Assembly: GCF_023053635.1 (NCBI RefSeq)
Contig: NC_086182.1
Coordinates: 31,977,501-32,041,500 of the forward strand
Length of the DNA stretch: 64,000 bases
Source of the DNA: Elgaria multicarinata webbii
Taxonomy: Eukaryota > Chordata > Lepidosauria > Squamata > Anguidae
Direction of reading: 5' to 3'
The position numbers and the translations under genes are program-made. Below are positions 1-11,259 of the stretch, in pieces. The notes beneath the pieces are model-generated. The model saw nothing but the letters and a program-made list of their open reading frames with translations, was not told the origin of the DNA and searched no databases. The number at the start of each line of letters is the position of its first letter. Position 1 is the stretch's first letter.

Positions 1-36
1 CGTGGGAAGCGGCGGACATCTTCTCCCTCTCTGCCC

Positions 37-686
37 CACCCCCACCCCAGTCATACAGCTCCAGAACCCGCAGCAGCCCTTCCCAAGGGGGGACCTCTTG
101 TCTGCCCACCCCTGTCATCCACCTCCAGAACCCGCAGCAGCCCTTCCCAAGGGGGGACCTCTTGTCTGCCCCCCCACCCCCCAGTCATCCACCTCCAGAA
201 CCCGCAGCAGCCCTTCCCAAGGGGGGACCTCTTGTCTGCCCCACCCTAAAAACCCGCAGCAGCCCTTCCCAAGGGGGGACCTCTTGTCTGCCCCACCCTA
301 AAAACCCGCAGCAGCCCTTCCCAAGGGGGGACCTCTTGTCTGCCCCACCCTAAAAACCCGCAGCAGCCCTTCCCAAGGGGGGACCTCTTGTCTGCCCCAC
401 CCTAAAAACCCGCAGCAGCCCTTCCCAAGGGGGGACCTCTTGTCTGCCCCACCCTAAAAACCCGCAGCAGCCCTTCCCAAGGGGGGACCTCTTGTCTGCC
501 CCCCCACCCCCCAGTCATCCACCTCAAGAACCCGCAGCAGCCCTTCCCAAGGGGGGACCTCTTGTCTGCCCCACCACCCCACCCCAAAAACCCGCAGCAG
601 CACTTCCCAAGGGGGAACCTCTTGTTTGCCCCACCACCCCCCAGTCATCCACCTCCAGAACCCGCAGCAGCCCTTCCCAAGGGGGC
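37..686. repeat. GC-rich minisatellite in TIMM8B intron
   Basis: About eleven copies of a unit built around CCCGCAGCAGCCCTTCCCAA followed by a run of G and GACCTCTTGTCTGCC. Short units are about 52 bp and end in CCTAAAAA; longer units (60-70 bp) carry an extra CAGTCATCCACCTCCAGAA segment. The short form is repeated head to tail from about 240 to 500. Open frames across the block on either strand are translations of the repeat, not genes. It lies in the intron before the last TIMM8B exon. Confidence 0.93.
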
Positions 687-815
687 CACGAGAACAGAAG
701 CCTCCTTCTTGCAAACACTACCTCTGAAAAGAGCCTGTCAAACCTCCCCTTCTAGCTCCCTTTTAAGGATTGCCCCTCACCAGATCACATTAAGCTGCCA
801 GTGGGCCTCCTTCCT

Positions 816-1057
816 TATTTAATTTTATTTATTATTGCATTTATATCCCGCCTGTTTTCCTGCAAGGAACCCAAGGCGGCATACATAATCCTCCTCCTCT
901 TCTCCATTTTATCCTCACAACAACAACCCTGTGAAGTGGGTTGGGCTGAGAGTCTGGGACTGGCCCAAAGTCACCCAGTGGGTTTTGAGTGGGGACTAGA
1001 ACCCGGATCTCCCCACTCTCAGTCCAACACTTTAGCCACTACACCACACTGGCTCTC
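816..1057 (-). mobile_element. tRNA-derived SINE with LINE-type tail
   Basis: Read on the minus strand it starts GAGAGCCAGTGTGGTGTAGT (A box of a tRNA-like head), then shows a B-box-like GGGTTCTAGTCC, a core resembling CORE/MIR SINEs (CACAGGGTTGTTGT, GAGGATAAAATG), and a tail reading GGCGGGATATAAATGCAATA followed by AT-rich sequence. It is nearly full length. A closely related copy lies at 52505-52740 and a truncated one ends at 11409. Confidence 0.85.
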
Positions 1058-1387
1058 TTTTTTGCCCTTTTCCTCCTCTCTGTAGACACCCCCCTATCCC
1101 TAAACAGAGCTCTCTTAACAGGTGATTTTAGACCCCTTAAATTGCAACAGAGGTAATATTGCCACGGTAATGGAAAAGACCCAAGAAATCTCTGTTGTTC
1201 CTCTTCTGATCAATCACCTTTGAAGGAATTGAGTATCAAATGACTCACACAAATCAAACTACCCGCCACTTACTGCCTTAATCAGGGGATCCACAAATGT
1301 TGGCTGCCCTTAATAGCCAAGCCAAAATTCTTGATAACCCAAGACCTGCTCCCGATTACAGATGCTTGTATTCATTCTTCCTTCCAG

Positions 1388-1555
1388 GTTCACAACTTCA
1401 TGGAAGTTTGCTGGGATAAATGTGTCGACAAACCAGGCTCCAAGCTAGACTCCAGAACGGAAACCTGTCTGGCCAACTGCGTCAACCGCTTCATAGACAC
1501 AACGCTGTCCATGACCAATCGCTTTGCACAGATAGTCCAGAAAGGAGGGCACTGA
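1388..1555 (+). CDS. TIMM8B: TIMM8B, last exon (partial gene)
   Basis: TIMM8B is a small Tim of the mitochondrial intermembrane space that chaperones hydrophobic precursors towards the inner membrane. The exon follows a TTCTTCCTTCCAG acceptor and encodes 55 residues beginning [12 protein letters not shown] and ending IVQKGGH. Both halves of the twin CX3C motif are present (CWDKC and CLANC), which form the two intramolecular disulfides. The match to remembered human TIMM8B is close throughout. Human exon 1 ends just before VHHFME, so phase 0 agrees. The first exon (about 28 codons) is not in the window, so this intron exceeds 1.38 kb and holds the minisatellite and SINE to its left. The paralogue TIMM8A is less likely, given the DTTL and QIVQKGG wording and the neighbouring genes. 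Confidence 0.95.
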   Translation, partial: VHNFMEVCWDKCVDKPGSKLDSRTETCLANCVNRFIDTTLSMTNRFAQIVQKGGH

Positions 1556-1748
1556 CGACTGCAAAGAGGTCTATTTTATTTTAGTCAGCGGACTTAACAG
1601 TAACCCATCTTTCTTGGATCCCTGCTTGGTCAGAAGTTCTACCTCAGTGCAGAAATAGTTGACCAGCCACTTATGCAAGTCTGTAACTGTTCTTTCCTGA
1701 ATGGCATTGAACTGGGTCATGTAGAACAACCTGCACTACATGCAGGCT

Positions 1749-1754
1749 AATAAA
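1749..1754 (+). promoter_or_regulatory. TIMM8B: TIMM8B poly(A) signal
   Basis: AATAAA lies 194 nt past the TIMM8B stop, giving a short 3' UTR of roughly 200-220 nt, as expected for this gene. Confidence 0.7.
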
Positions 1755-1774
1755 CCGAGAAGAGTTGTCTAAGC

Positions 1775-2860
1775 ACGTTGACTCCATTTAGCAGAAATTA
1801 TGGCTGCTTTGCTTTCTTTCAACTGTAGGATAATAGGGATAAGATGTGTCCAAGAGGTAAATAGCTGGCTTTTAAAATTCAAAGTCAAAAGTATGTGTTT
1901 TCAGGAAACCATTGCAAACTATGGTTCATTGGAGTGTTTGCAAACTCACTGCTGAAGAAGCTGCCTTTTGGTCCCTATTTATTAACATACACATATAGAC
2001 TGCCTATGTAGTCCTTCCTCTGGGTAAAGAATCAAAACTTGATTCACAGTTCAAAACTATCAAGTTAAAATTTGTACTTACTGTTGCTATGATTACAACC
2101 ACATGCTAGATCTATTCAGGTGTGGCATTTCCATAGGCTGTAATCCTATAAGCCTCAATAAAATCAATGGGACTGACTTCTCAGAAGACATAGAATCATA
2201 GAATAGCAGAGTTGGAAGGGGCCTACAAGGCCATCGAGTCCAACCCCCTGCTCAATGCAGGAATCCACCCTAAAGCATCCCTGACAGATGTTTGTCCAGC
2301 TGCCTCTTGAAGGCCTCTAGTGTGGGAGAGGCCACAACCTCCCTAGGTAACTGGTTCCATTGTCGTACTGCTCTACACATGTATAGGATTGCACTGTAAG
2401 TCTATTTCAAAGGGACACAACTCTACTGAAACCAGATTCTTAATCAATACCAGTGAGCCTGTATAGCCCATTTCCACCCCTGCAAGCTGCACATTTTGGC
2501 CTAATACTGTGAGAGCATTTGGGGAGAGAGTTGGGGAATAGCATAACCACTGCCCGCCATATCACCACTATTTTCAGGCAGTGCTTTCTGGGTCTGTAGT
2601 AAGGGCCAATGACTATTCTGCAACTGGAGTTTTAAGATTTTCTGGCTTGCATTTGAAAGCCCCATAAGATCCACCCTTCCCTCGACTGGAACGTCTTTCC
2701 GGAACATTTATATTGCCCTGCTTCTCTCCAAATTCATTCTTTAAGACTGCTGGAACTCACAGTATTCACCACAAATGGGATGTAATCCTGAGCGCCTCCC
2801 CTTCATCCCCCAAATGTGTAAAAATTAGTAATGCTACAGCACATTCTCCACTTCGATGGC
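1775..2860. other. Intergenic region between TIMM8B and NKAPD1 3' ends
   Basis: I see no gene here. It holds a short degenerate squamate repeat (about 2140-2188), the CR1 tail described next, and otherwise unique AT-rich sequence. A TTTATT at 2875-2880 reads AATAAA on the minus strand and could be the distal NKAPD1 poly(A) signal; a nearer one lies at 4321-4326. Confidence 0.6.
2189..2375 (-). mobile_element. CR1 LINE 3' fragment
   Basis: The left end carries the CR1 terminal repeat (ATAGAATCATAGAATAGCAG) followed by GTTGGAAGGGGCCTACAAGG and CCCCTGCTCAATGCAGGAAT. On the minus strand this is the last ~190 bp of a CR1 element. Other copies in the window are at 18776-18842, 22000-22280 and 59485-59618. 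Confidence 0.88.
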
Positions 2861-4729
2861 TGAAGTCAACACTGTTTATTCTTGCAGACCTGAACATATT
2901 CATGCCAGTATTTTGCACATATAAAAAAATAGTTCAATTTTGTACAAAGTACTTCCAATTGCCTTGCTTTTTATATCAACACATTACAGTTATTTTAAAA
3001 AATATGTTTTATATGCTGGTACCACAACACAGGACAGAAAACCTGGCATTCTGATCTTTGGAACATGATTCCACAGCCATGGAATGCCAGACAGTTGCCT
3101 TTACGGAGGGAGGCCGAGGGGTGGTTGGGTGGGAAGTGGTCAAAATGGCTGATAAAAAGTAAAGTTCCAGCAGCAAGTTACTGAGACAAGGAATATGATA
3201 TGGGACCATTAAGGGTAAACAACTGGGGAGCCAGAAATAGGGAGGGAAAAGCCTGAGCCCCCATTCCAACCAGCCCATTATCCTGAGTTAGTGCCTTGTG
3301 TTTGCAACAGTCCCCTTTTGTAAAAGACAAAATATGGACATTATCAACTCTGCAAACAGCCGTTTTATAGCTGATTAATTGTCATGGCTTCCCCCAAAGT
3401 AGTCTGGGAATTGCATTTTGCGGAGAATGTGAAGAACTCAATGCTGAGCACCTGAGCTCTTTTGGGGAAGAGGGAATGACTGTTAACCAAGATAGGTCTG
3501 TGATGTACATATGCCACTGAGAGAACTAATGGGGGGAAGGGGGATTATGATTAATGTATGTTAGCTGTATGCTTGAGTGAATATCTCTGCAGCCACGAGG
3601 CTGTGTGGTGAGCTAAGCCAACCTTCTGAACAAATCCACCTCTCCTACTGCCTCCTCTAACACAAAGGTGGCATGTCTGCATTTGGAGGTTCGGAGGAGT
3701 TTTGCATGAAAGTCAACCCAGTCCTGACTAATTACACCATGGATCCTTCACGGATACAATTCTGTGTCCTAAGTTTAAATTTCCTAGAGAGGCATCCCAC
3801 AAGGAAGGGCCAGACGGAGCAAGGTCCTGGCCTCTTCTGTGCTCTGAACTAAGAACTGCTGCTCCATCACTCCATCTGCTCTTATCATTCACTTCCTAAC
3901 TTTTGCTTGGTAGTAGAATTCCTTGACTGCATGGCAAGAACTGCAAGAGAGAGCAGCTTGAACACGCACCAGTTCCCAGCAAAGACGACAACCATTTTTA
4001 CAGACGGAATATAGCAGACAGTATCGAACACTTTCTTGCAGGGCCAGTGTGGCTCTGAGCTCCCATCTGTCCACAAGATGGCTAGCAGAGACAGTACACT
4101 GAAGCTCACGGTGGCGATTGTATGGTAGTTCTGCACCACAGTAGGTCTTACAGGAGCGTAGGGTGGCCACACGGCCCACGCTGCTTGCTCTCCGCTTGAT
4201 CTGTGTACCTGTTGCCACGTCCTGTCCATGACCATCTGCTTCTCCACGCAAGTGACAAAAGGGTGTGTGGCAAATGTATGTTGGCAGCTTGGGGAAGCTT
4301 CTAACTTATTTCCTTCATTATTTATTGCAATTAGCTTTTACGCATTGGCCATTAAAAATACAGTCAGGTTTTTAAAAAGCAAAGGGGACCAAACGTCATC
4401 AAGTTCCCTTCTGTGCTGTCTCGAAGAGTAGCACTTTTTGATTTAAGAGTTCATACTGTTACGAACAGATGGGGTATCCAGACAGAATCTGGAGTGGACA
4501 AACAGGAGCTATCACTGAGAACTCTCACTTCCTGTCTAGTTTCTAATTGGCATGAAAGGCAAAGCTGTCCCTTGCAAGTTACCAAGGTTTGCAGAACTCG
4601 GATCTGAGAGTTGTTATGTGGCCAGTTCAGACTGCTGTTTGTTCCAAGGGGGCAGCAGTTGGGGGCCAGACCTGCTCTCTCCGAAAATAAGCCCCCCCCA
4701 CAATCACAGAGCAAGCTGTTCCCTTTCTG
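2861..4729 (-). other. NKAPD1: NKAPD1 3' UTR (probable extent)
   Basis: This is downstream of the NKAPD1 stop at 4730-4732. The sequence is unique and I recognise no repeat in it. Two minus-strand AATAAA signals are candidates: 4321-4326, giving a ~430-nt UTR, and 2875-2880, giving ~1.87 kb. Open frames at 3885-4251 on the minus strand resemble no protein I know and are most simply UTR. Confidence 0.5.
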
Positions 4730-7700
4730 TTAGTCCTCGTCCGAACTATCCTCGGAATTCTCATCAGCCGCCACTTTCCAGTTCTTCCTCTTGCTGCGCT
4801 TCTCCTGCACCCTCTCGCTGCATCTTTCTGACACAGACGTGTGACGTTTCCTCCTCTTTTTCTTCGGCTGCCTCTCCTGTTCCTCCTCTGGTTCGCTGTC
4901 TGCAGAGGTGCTAGAGGCACAGCTGTTTGCTTTGCTAGAGTCACTGCCTTGTCCTGAGGAAGAGGCCGGTGCCTTCGTGGAAGTCTTCCTGGCCTTTTTA
5001 TGACGTTTCCGCTTCCTCTTCTCAGCGTCGCCCTCTGAACCTTCAGACTCCTGGGAAGAATCCGCTGCTGCACTCAATTGCTCCCGTTTCTTCTTCTTTC
5101 GCTTCTTGTGAGATTTCTTTTTCTGTTTCTTCTTATGTGACTTCTTGGCCTTTTTCCTTTTGGACAGCTCGAGAGAAGACTGCTTGCCAGGCTGAGATTT
5201 TCTTTTTCCGTTCACCGAGTTTTGTTCATCTTGCCCTTGGTCACTGTAAAACAACCAACATGATGAAAGCTTTGGGCTTTCTAAACCAGCCACCCACAAG
5301 TCATGGTCAGTGGCCGTGCTGTCTGGGGATGACGGGGGCTGTAGTCCCAATACATCTGGAGGTCACCAGGTTAGGGACGGCTGTCCCAAAGACTTGATGC
5401 CATTACTTTCCAAACTTCTAACAGCTCAACCAGTGTTGCTGAGAAGAGTTGCAAATGTTTGAGTGCATCTCGTCATTCTAATACAGCCAGGCATTTAGTT
5501 TCTTCGGTTGGGCTCAGTTTTAAACGGCGAAGGGATGGAGTGGGATGGAGTGGCTTCTTCAATTCAGCCATGGCGAATCTGGGGCGCCCTGCCCAATCCC
5601 TGCAGCCCTTTTTAACATATGAGAGGGGCTGCGGTTCAGTGCTTTGCATGCAGATGGTCTCAAGTTCAATACCTTACATCTCTGGGGTTCACTGCCGGGA
5701 AAGCCTCTCTGCCTCGGACCCAGAGAGCCACTGCCCATCGGAGGAGTCCAGGAATAAGGAGCCATTTTCAGCCTGAGCGCCGCATTCGTTTCTACATAAC
5801 CTTCTGGGGGCCACATGCCAGAGATGGAAATGGCCAAAGCCGAAAGTGGGCATGGTCAAAGCAGGCTTTCCCCCCTCAGCCCCATCCCCCCCACTTCTCT
5901 CACTGATTGAACGCACACATGGTTTCCTCTCTGGGCACGGAGAAAGGGACTGTCTGTCTCTCAGTGCAGAGAGGAATGCAGGCGAACTGGCAATGGAGGG
6001 AAAGGCCAATATCTTCCTGCATCACCGGATCACTGGGAAAACATTGTCGAGGGGGCATGTCCTGGTGGGAGAGGTGATGGGTGAGTTGGGCAGGCAGGCT
6101 GGCTGGCTGTTCTCCACTGCTGGAGCAAACTGAGGTAGAAAGAGCAATGGTCTGACTCGACATAAGGCAATTACATAAGTTCACTCTATATTTCTATAGG
6201 CGCTTTAAACTTGGCCTCAGAGATGACCTAAAGAGATGTACCTTACTTATTTCGTAGCGCTGAAGTACAACCATGGCCCAGTTCAGGCATAGTCTGCCAT
6301 CACGTGCACCAAGCCACTTTTAAGCCAACCAGAGTCCCTTGTTGCATACCAATTCCGTGAACCCAGGTTAGTGTGAACAAGCCAGAATCATAAACCATGG
6401 TTTGATCTTCACTTTTTGGAACAAACCATAGTTTACTCAGAGTTCCTCTGAGTTCTGACATAACTGGGGGACTCTGCTTAGTTTCGAAGCTTCTGATCTT
6501 GCAGCTGGGTCAGAGGAACTGAGGGCCAGGGGGAAGTCCAAGGCTTAATGCTGAACTACAGAGAAGCATTATGACTGAAAAGGCCTACTCGGGTTGTAGT
6601 TTCTTAGGAAGTCTATTTGCTTTACCTGTCTGTATCAAATTCTTCTGGATATAACTCTTTGTACCCGCTGTGGCCCCACCTGCAAGTAAACACCAAAACC
6701 GTCTAAGAGGGTCACAAACATACAAAGCACGTGAACAGAGAACCGAACAACACAGCAAAATCACATGATGCAACCTTTGTTGGACTCCCCAAAATCAGAA
6801 TGTGTTTTAATGCCCCTGTTTTGCAAGATTGCTGTGGATGGCAAAACACTTTGTGGGACTCTGAAACCCTGTGGAGCTTCTGCCACTCGGTCAATGCAGC
6901 TAATTCTGAACTAGATAGGCCAGTAACCTGACTTGGCAGAAGACAGCTCCCCGTGTTCCTAAGGATATGTAACAGAACTTGCTCACATTCCTCTCTTGCT
7001 AGCCTTTCCAGCCCACCTCCTCAACACTGCAATTTAGATTGTAAACCCCTTATGCCAAAGGCCCGTCACCTAATTTTTCTCAGTAAAACACCACGCCCAC
7101 TGATCGTGTTCTATTAACAATGATAAATAATCTTTTAAGACCTGTCTGGCATGTTAGCTTCACATTCATAGAGCTTCTTGTTCCAGTATCGGGCATGCCG
7201 AAGGTCATCTTCCATCGTCACTGACACAGGAGCCAAGTCCCTTGCCTTCCAGTTGGCTTGCTGGCTCTCCTCATCAAACCCATCACTGCGCATTCGGCTG
7301 CTGCGGAGACAAAGACAGTAGTCTTTTTACATTTCTAAGGAGAAAGCTTTCTATGAAACAAGGGTGGACTAATTGTGCCCCACCACCACCACCAGTTATT
7401 TTGGCCTACAACTCCTATCCTCCTGCATCATTGGCAATGCTGGCTAGAACTGATGGGAATTGTAGGCCAGAATATTTGGAGGGCTGTAGGAGGAATTCAA
7501 AATAGAGGCCAGAAATAGGGTCCTGCAGATGTTGAGCTTGAACTCCACACATGACCCTTGCCTTCTCAGAGATACATGCGTGGGTCACTCCATTTCTTCC
7601 TGCCCAGGGTGAATCCAAAGAGCTGTTCCACCATTGCAGCTTTCTCTCAAACAGTGCCATACTGAAGGGGAAACGTGCACCTCCCCAACTTCTCCCTGAT

Positions 7701-8375
7701 GTAAAATTAATAAAGGATGAGATTGGGCAGTCTTTGCTAAAATAGTATTACCACTCCCAGGCCCAGGAATACCTGCAGTTTCTTTAAAAGTTCCTGTTTT
7801 AAGAGAAGCCTTGTCCCTTACTTGTCCACAATTCTGCCAGGGTCAGGCTGCCACGTCGTAGCACCTGGGACCAGCGCTTGGTGGGGAAAGGGAAGGGGTA
7901 CTGAATAGCTAAAGGACCAAGAGGAGAGAAGAGTACAGCTAAGCATCTTCTAAGTCCCTAATGTTGATTCAAACAGGCACAGAGTCCTGAGCAATACAAG
8001 GTAGCCCCTAAATAAGAAGTAACAGTACCAATAGAAATGTCCCACCTGCTGCTAGAGAGAGGGGGAACATTTCCTGATAAATTGAAGTCCCACCTGGAAC
8101 TAACTGGAAGCATTCTTTTTTCCTTGCCCCAATGTATGTCTTTGCTCTGCTTTTCCATCTCCCGTATTTTCCACATTTCCGACTCTTCTTGAATCTGGAG
8201 ATAAATAAAGAAGGTACCAAACAAAGTGACATTTCTAAAAGAGTGATATGCAGCAGATTCCAATTTAACATCCCAGCCAGAGCAACAACACAAGACTACG
8301 CCGTACCTTGTTATGTGCGTCTGTGTGCCGAATGACATTTCGCAGAAGAACCTTCCCCAAAGGGACACGAGACAT
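4730..8375 (-). CDS. NKAPD1: NKAP domain-containing protein 1 (C11orf57 homologue)
   Basis: Five coding exons on the minus strand: 8307-8375, 8094-8194, 7142-7297, 6626-6679 and 4730-5243. They join to 894 nt, 297 codons plus stop; human is about 292. The start ATG opens [17 protein letters not shown], as in human. Exon 2 gives [16 protein letters not shown], exon 3 MRSDGFDEE, exon 4 the 18-residue stretch with [14 protein letters not shown]. The last exon is a Lys/Arg/Ser-rich tail ([16 protein letters not shown]) ending [17 protein letters not shown], a nuclear-localising, intrinsically disordered composition. All donors are GT and acceptors AG, and phases agree. The protein is nuclear and related to NKAP; no biochemical activity is established. 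It is divergent from PIH1D2 and shares its promoter. Introns hold hAT MITE remnants and L2 tails. Confidence 0.95.
5244..6625. other. NKAPD1 intron 4 with repeat remnants
   Basis: 5283-5383 is a one-sided remnant of the palindromic hAT MITE family seen intact at 48758-48875 (it contains CATCTGGAGGTCACCAGG). 5625-5690 and about 6108-6182 look like the head and tail of a worn tRNA-derived SINE (GTGCTTTGCATGCAGATGG; ATGGTCTGACTCG). 6276-6440 has short inverted motifs (AAACCATGGTTT, AAACCATAGTTT) suggesting another eroded DNA element. No coding sequence is visible. Confidence 0.5.
7372..7490. mobile_element. Degenerate palindromic hAT MITE
   Basis: The arms TTTTGGCCTACAACTCCTAT and ATGGGAATTGTAGGCCAGAA are inverted relative to each other around CAATGCTGGC, and the element ends GGAGGGCTG. 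It belongs to the same broad family as 19152-19287. It sits in NKAPD1 intron 2. Confidence 0.6.
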
Positions 8376-9029
8376 CCTTTAACGCGAGGCATAAAATAGG
8401 CAGGGAACGAAGCACACTGAAAGAAGTCAATGACAATTATATAAGACCTTCTAGGGCAGAAAAAATCCCTATTGGGAACACAAAGTATGTTAAAACTATT
8501 CAATGGCTGTTCAGAAAAGAAAATTACTACATAAATTACAGTGTTTGCTGCTGACAGAAACTTGCATTCTCTTTCCTAAAATATCTCTGCTTCTTTATGG
8601 ATGCAAATTATCAGGCAGCCAGGAACCTGTCCTACGTCTACATGGGAGGGAAAGTACGAGCAGCTAGCTGTGTCCATATTCAGAGAAACCCCTACATCGT
8701 AAACTCAACAGCCTGCAATTCAAGGAGGTGGGGTGAAATAATATTTATAAGGATAAGTTGCACATTCAATTGGAAAATGCAAAGATGAATAAGATGCGAA
8801 GAAGCTGGTTTTCTGAACCCACCACTTACTTTTTGCCTTAATGTTGATGGGGTTTCCACAGGTTGGCTTCATTGACTGATCCCTAAATACTGGTCCTGCT
8901 CCCCTCCCATGAGGGAAATGCCTTCCTCCCCACTGCACTTTGCAGGAGCCCATGACAGCCTTCCGGGGGCTGAAAAGTACTCAGTTGGTATTTGCAAAGA
9001 GGGGATGGCGTTTCTCTCCTAGGAGGGGA

Positions 9030-9619
9030 TTTATTTATTTAATTACATTTATATACCGCCCCACAGCCGAAGCTCTCTGGGTGGTTCACAAAAGCTAAAA
9101 ACAGTAAACATTAAAAATATACAAAATTTAAAAACCATCAGAGACATAAAAACAACAGTATTCATTTAAACAACAATTCTGGGGTCTATTAAAAAACAAA
9201 CTTAGCATATGTTGTTAAATGCCTGGGAGAAGAGAAAAGTCTTGACCTGGCGCCTGAAAGATAACAGTGTTGGTGCCAGGCGAGCCTCATCAGGGAGATC
9301 ATCCCACAGTCGGGGGGCCACCACCGAAAAGGCCCTCTCCCTTGTTGCCACACTCCGAGCTTCCCTCGGAGTAGGTACTCGGAGGAGGACCTTAGATGTT
9401 GAGTGCAGTGTAGGGGCAGGTTCATGTCGGGAGAGGCGTTCCATCAGGTATTGCGGTCCCAAGCCGTGTAAGGCTTTATAGGTTAAAACCAGCACCTTGA
9501 ATTGGGCTCGGAAACATACAGGCAGCCCAATGCAAGCGGGCCGGAATCGGTGTTATATGCTCAGACCTCCCTGCTCCAGCTATCAATCTGGCCGCTGCAT
9601 TTCGCACAAGCTGCATCTT
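9030..9619 (-). mobile_element. L2-type LINE 3' end (RT C-terminus and tail)
   Basis: On the minus strand it encodes the last residues of an L2-clade ORF2 (LVLTYKALHGLGPQYLMERL, then RAFSVVAPRLWDDLP and QVKTFLFSQAF), followed by a 3' tail with GGGCGGTATATAAATGTAAT-like sequence ending in ATTT repeats. It is 5'-truncated and interrupted at its 5' side by the hAT MITE at 9620-9938. It lies in the NKAPD1 intron before the coding start. Confidence 0.85.
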
Positions 9620-9938
9620 TAGGGTGACCATATGAAAAGGAGGACAGGGCTCCTGTATCTTTAACAGTTGCATGAAAAGGAAATTTCAGCAGGTGTTGTT
9701 TGTATATATGGGAAACCTGGTGAAATTCCCTCTCCATCACAGCAGTTAAAGCTGCAGGTGCCCTGCCCTCTTTTAAATCTAGTCCCTCTAGTATAGCTCC
9801 TGCAGCTTTAACTGTTGTGATGAAGAGGAAATTTCAGCAGGTTCTCCATATATACAAATGACACCTGCTGAAATTCCCTTTTCTATGCAACTGTTAAAGA
9901 TACAGCAGCCCTGTCCTCCTTTTCATAGGGTCACCCTA
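9620..9938. mobile_element. hAT MITE, copy A (TSD TGCATCTT)
   Basis: A 319-bp near-palindrome starting TAGGGTGACCATATGAAAAG and ending TTTTCATAGGGTCACCCTA, with internal inverted motifs around CAGCTTTAACTG. It is flanked on both sides by the identical 8-mer TGCATCTT (9612-9619 and 9939-9946). Terminal inverted repeats plus an 8-bp duplication identify a non-autonomous hAT element. It is inserted in L2 sequence. Confidence 0.92.
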
Positions 9939-9949
9939 TGCATCTTCAA

Positions 9950-10222
9950 TCAAACAAGTTCAATCACAGCTTTTAAAGCTCAGCTAAAAACTTTTCTTTT
10001 TCCTAAAGCTTTTAAAACTTGATTTTGTTCTGACTTTTATACTGCTAGTTTTACTCTACCCTGTGCCTGTTTGGTGCATTCTCTTCCCCTTTTTATTGTT
10101 TTATTATGATTTTATTAGAATGTAAGCCTATGCGGCAGGGGTCTTGCTATTTTATTGTTTTGCTCTGTACAGCACCATGTACATTGATGGCGCTATATAA
10201 ATAAATAAATAAATAATAATCT
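9950..10222 (+). mobile_element. L2-type LINE 3' tail (second subfamily)
   Basis: The tail reads TAGAATGTAAGCCTATGCGG, then CAGCACCATGTACATTGATG and ATATAAATAAATAAATAA. This is the 3' end of a second L2-like subfamily, whose minus-strand copies are at 42918-43030 and 49633-49925. Confidence 0.8.
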
Positions 10223-10454
10223 TCAAAGGCTGCCCCGTGCAGGAGTCGCACTCAGGACCCTTAAGAGGCGAGTGCAAATCCCGCTTGGCCATGACGCGCA
10301 TCTTGGGCCGGTCGTCTGCTCCCTGCCTGACCTGCCTCAGGAGGATGGAGCAAAGGCAGAGAGGGCTGCCTGCCTGCCTGCCTGCCTGAAGCCCTTGGGA
10401 GGAGACGTGGCTGGAAGCGCAGCAAGACAAAACACCTACAAGCGTCCCCCTCAC

Positions 10455-10721
10455 CAGCCACCAGCGCGTCACCCCTGAACACGAGTCGCAGGCGAGTCCG
10501 CCATTCACACGTTCCTCCTCCGACACCTGAGTTCCGAGCGTCTCAGCGGGACACACGGGGCTGAGGCGGCGCCACGGAGGCTCGTGAGGCCGCGGAACCC
10601 GGAAAGCGCGGAGCGAGCGGAGCCGGAAGGCGGGGAAGACGGGGAACTTCCGCTTCCGGTTTCCGGGGAGGTTGCCGTGGAAACGGCTTGGGCCGCCGAC
10701 GGGGAAAGGGGCGGCGCTAAG
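10455..10721. promoter_or_regulatory. Bidirectional CpG promoter of NKAPD1 (-) and PIH1D2 (+)
   Basis: A short GC- and CpG-rich island lies between the two divergent genes. It has ETS-type cores (ACTTCCGCTTCCGG, TTTCCGG, AGCCGGAAGG) and no TATA box. On the minus side, a donor CTG|GTGAGG (10454) would end a non-coding first exon of NKAPD1; that leader holds an upstream ATG (10502-10504) with an 11-codon frame. On the plus side, AAG|GTAGGG (10721/10722) would end a short non-coding PIH1D2 exon 1 that joins the acceptor at 11836. First-exon ends are inferred from splice motifs only. Confidence 0.75.
10671..10684. promoter_or_regulatory. RFX X-box
   Basis: GTTGCCGTGGAAAC matches the RFX X-box consensus (GTTGCC, two-base spacer, GGAAAC). 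RFX factors with FOXJ1 drive ciliary genes. The site is about 40 nt upstream of the predicted PIH1D2 exon 1 donor and just beyond the ETS sites. PIH1D2 belongs to the PIH/R2TP family tied to axonemal dynein assembly and ciliated tissues, so the site makes biological sense. Confidence 0.75.
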
Positions 10722-10740
10722 GTAGGGATGGCTCCTGTAT

Positions 10741-11063
10741 TAGGGCGACCCTAGGAAAAGGAGGGCAGGGCTCCTGCTGTATCTTTAACGGTTGCATAGA
10801 AAAGGGCATTTCAGCAGGGGTCATTTGTATATATGGAGAACCTGGTGAAATTCCCTCTTCATCACAGCAGTTAAAGCTGCAGGAGCTATACTAGAGTGAC
10901 CAGATCTAAAAGAGGGCAGGGCTCCTGCAGCTTTAACTGGCGTGATGAAGAGGGAATTTCACCAGGTTCTCCATATGTACAAATGACACCTGCTGAAATC
11001 CCCTTTTCTATGCAACTGTTAAAGATACAGGAGCCCTGTCCTCCTTTTCATAGGGTCACCCTA
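10741..11063. mobile_element. hAT MITE, copy B (TSD TCCTGTAT/TCCTATAT)
   Basis: A 323-bp element of the same family as copy A, starting TAGGGCGACCCTAGGAAAAG and ending TTTTCATAGGGTCACCCTA. The flanking 8-mers TCCTGTAT (10733-10740) and TCCTATAT (11064-11071) differ at one base. It is inserted 20 bp downstream of the predicted PIH1D2 exon 1 donor, at the very start of intron 1. Confidence 0.88.
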
Positions 11064-11082
11064 TCCTATATGACTGCTTTTA

Positions 11083-11131
11083 AACACACACACATACGTA
11101 CACACACATACACATGCACACACACACACAT
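11083..11131. repeat. Imperfect CA microsatellite
   Basis: ACACACACACATACGTACAC-type run, interrupted by TA and TG, in PIH1D2 intron 1 between hAT copies B and C. Confidence 0.8.
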
Positions 11132-11259
11132 ATTTATCTAGCACTTCGCATATGCTCAAACTCTCCCCCTTAGCATGTTATTCTGAGTTTTCTTCCTTGG
11201 AAGTGAAACCCCATTGAAGACAACGGGGCTTGCTCTCGAGTAGACGCGGTCAGGGATGG

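Noticed and set aside
2-755. Proline-rich repeated open frames, or a CRISPR-like array of evenly spaced repeats
   Set aside because: The whole unit repeats, including what would be spacers, in a vertebrate intron. It is a minisatellite, as is 28185-28870.
3885-4251. Two overlapping 120-codon minus-strand frames
   Set aside because: They lie in the NKAPD1 3' UTR in different frames of the same bases and resemble no known family.
7958-8503. A 181-codon single-exon gene
   Set aside because: It is intron sequence read through NKAPD1 exon 8094-8194. The human match covers only that exon.
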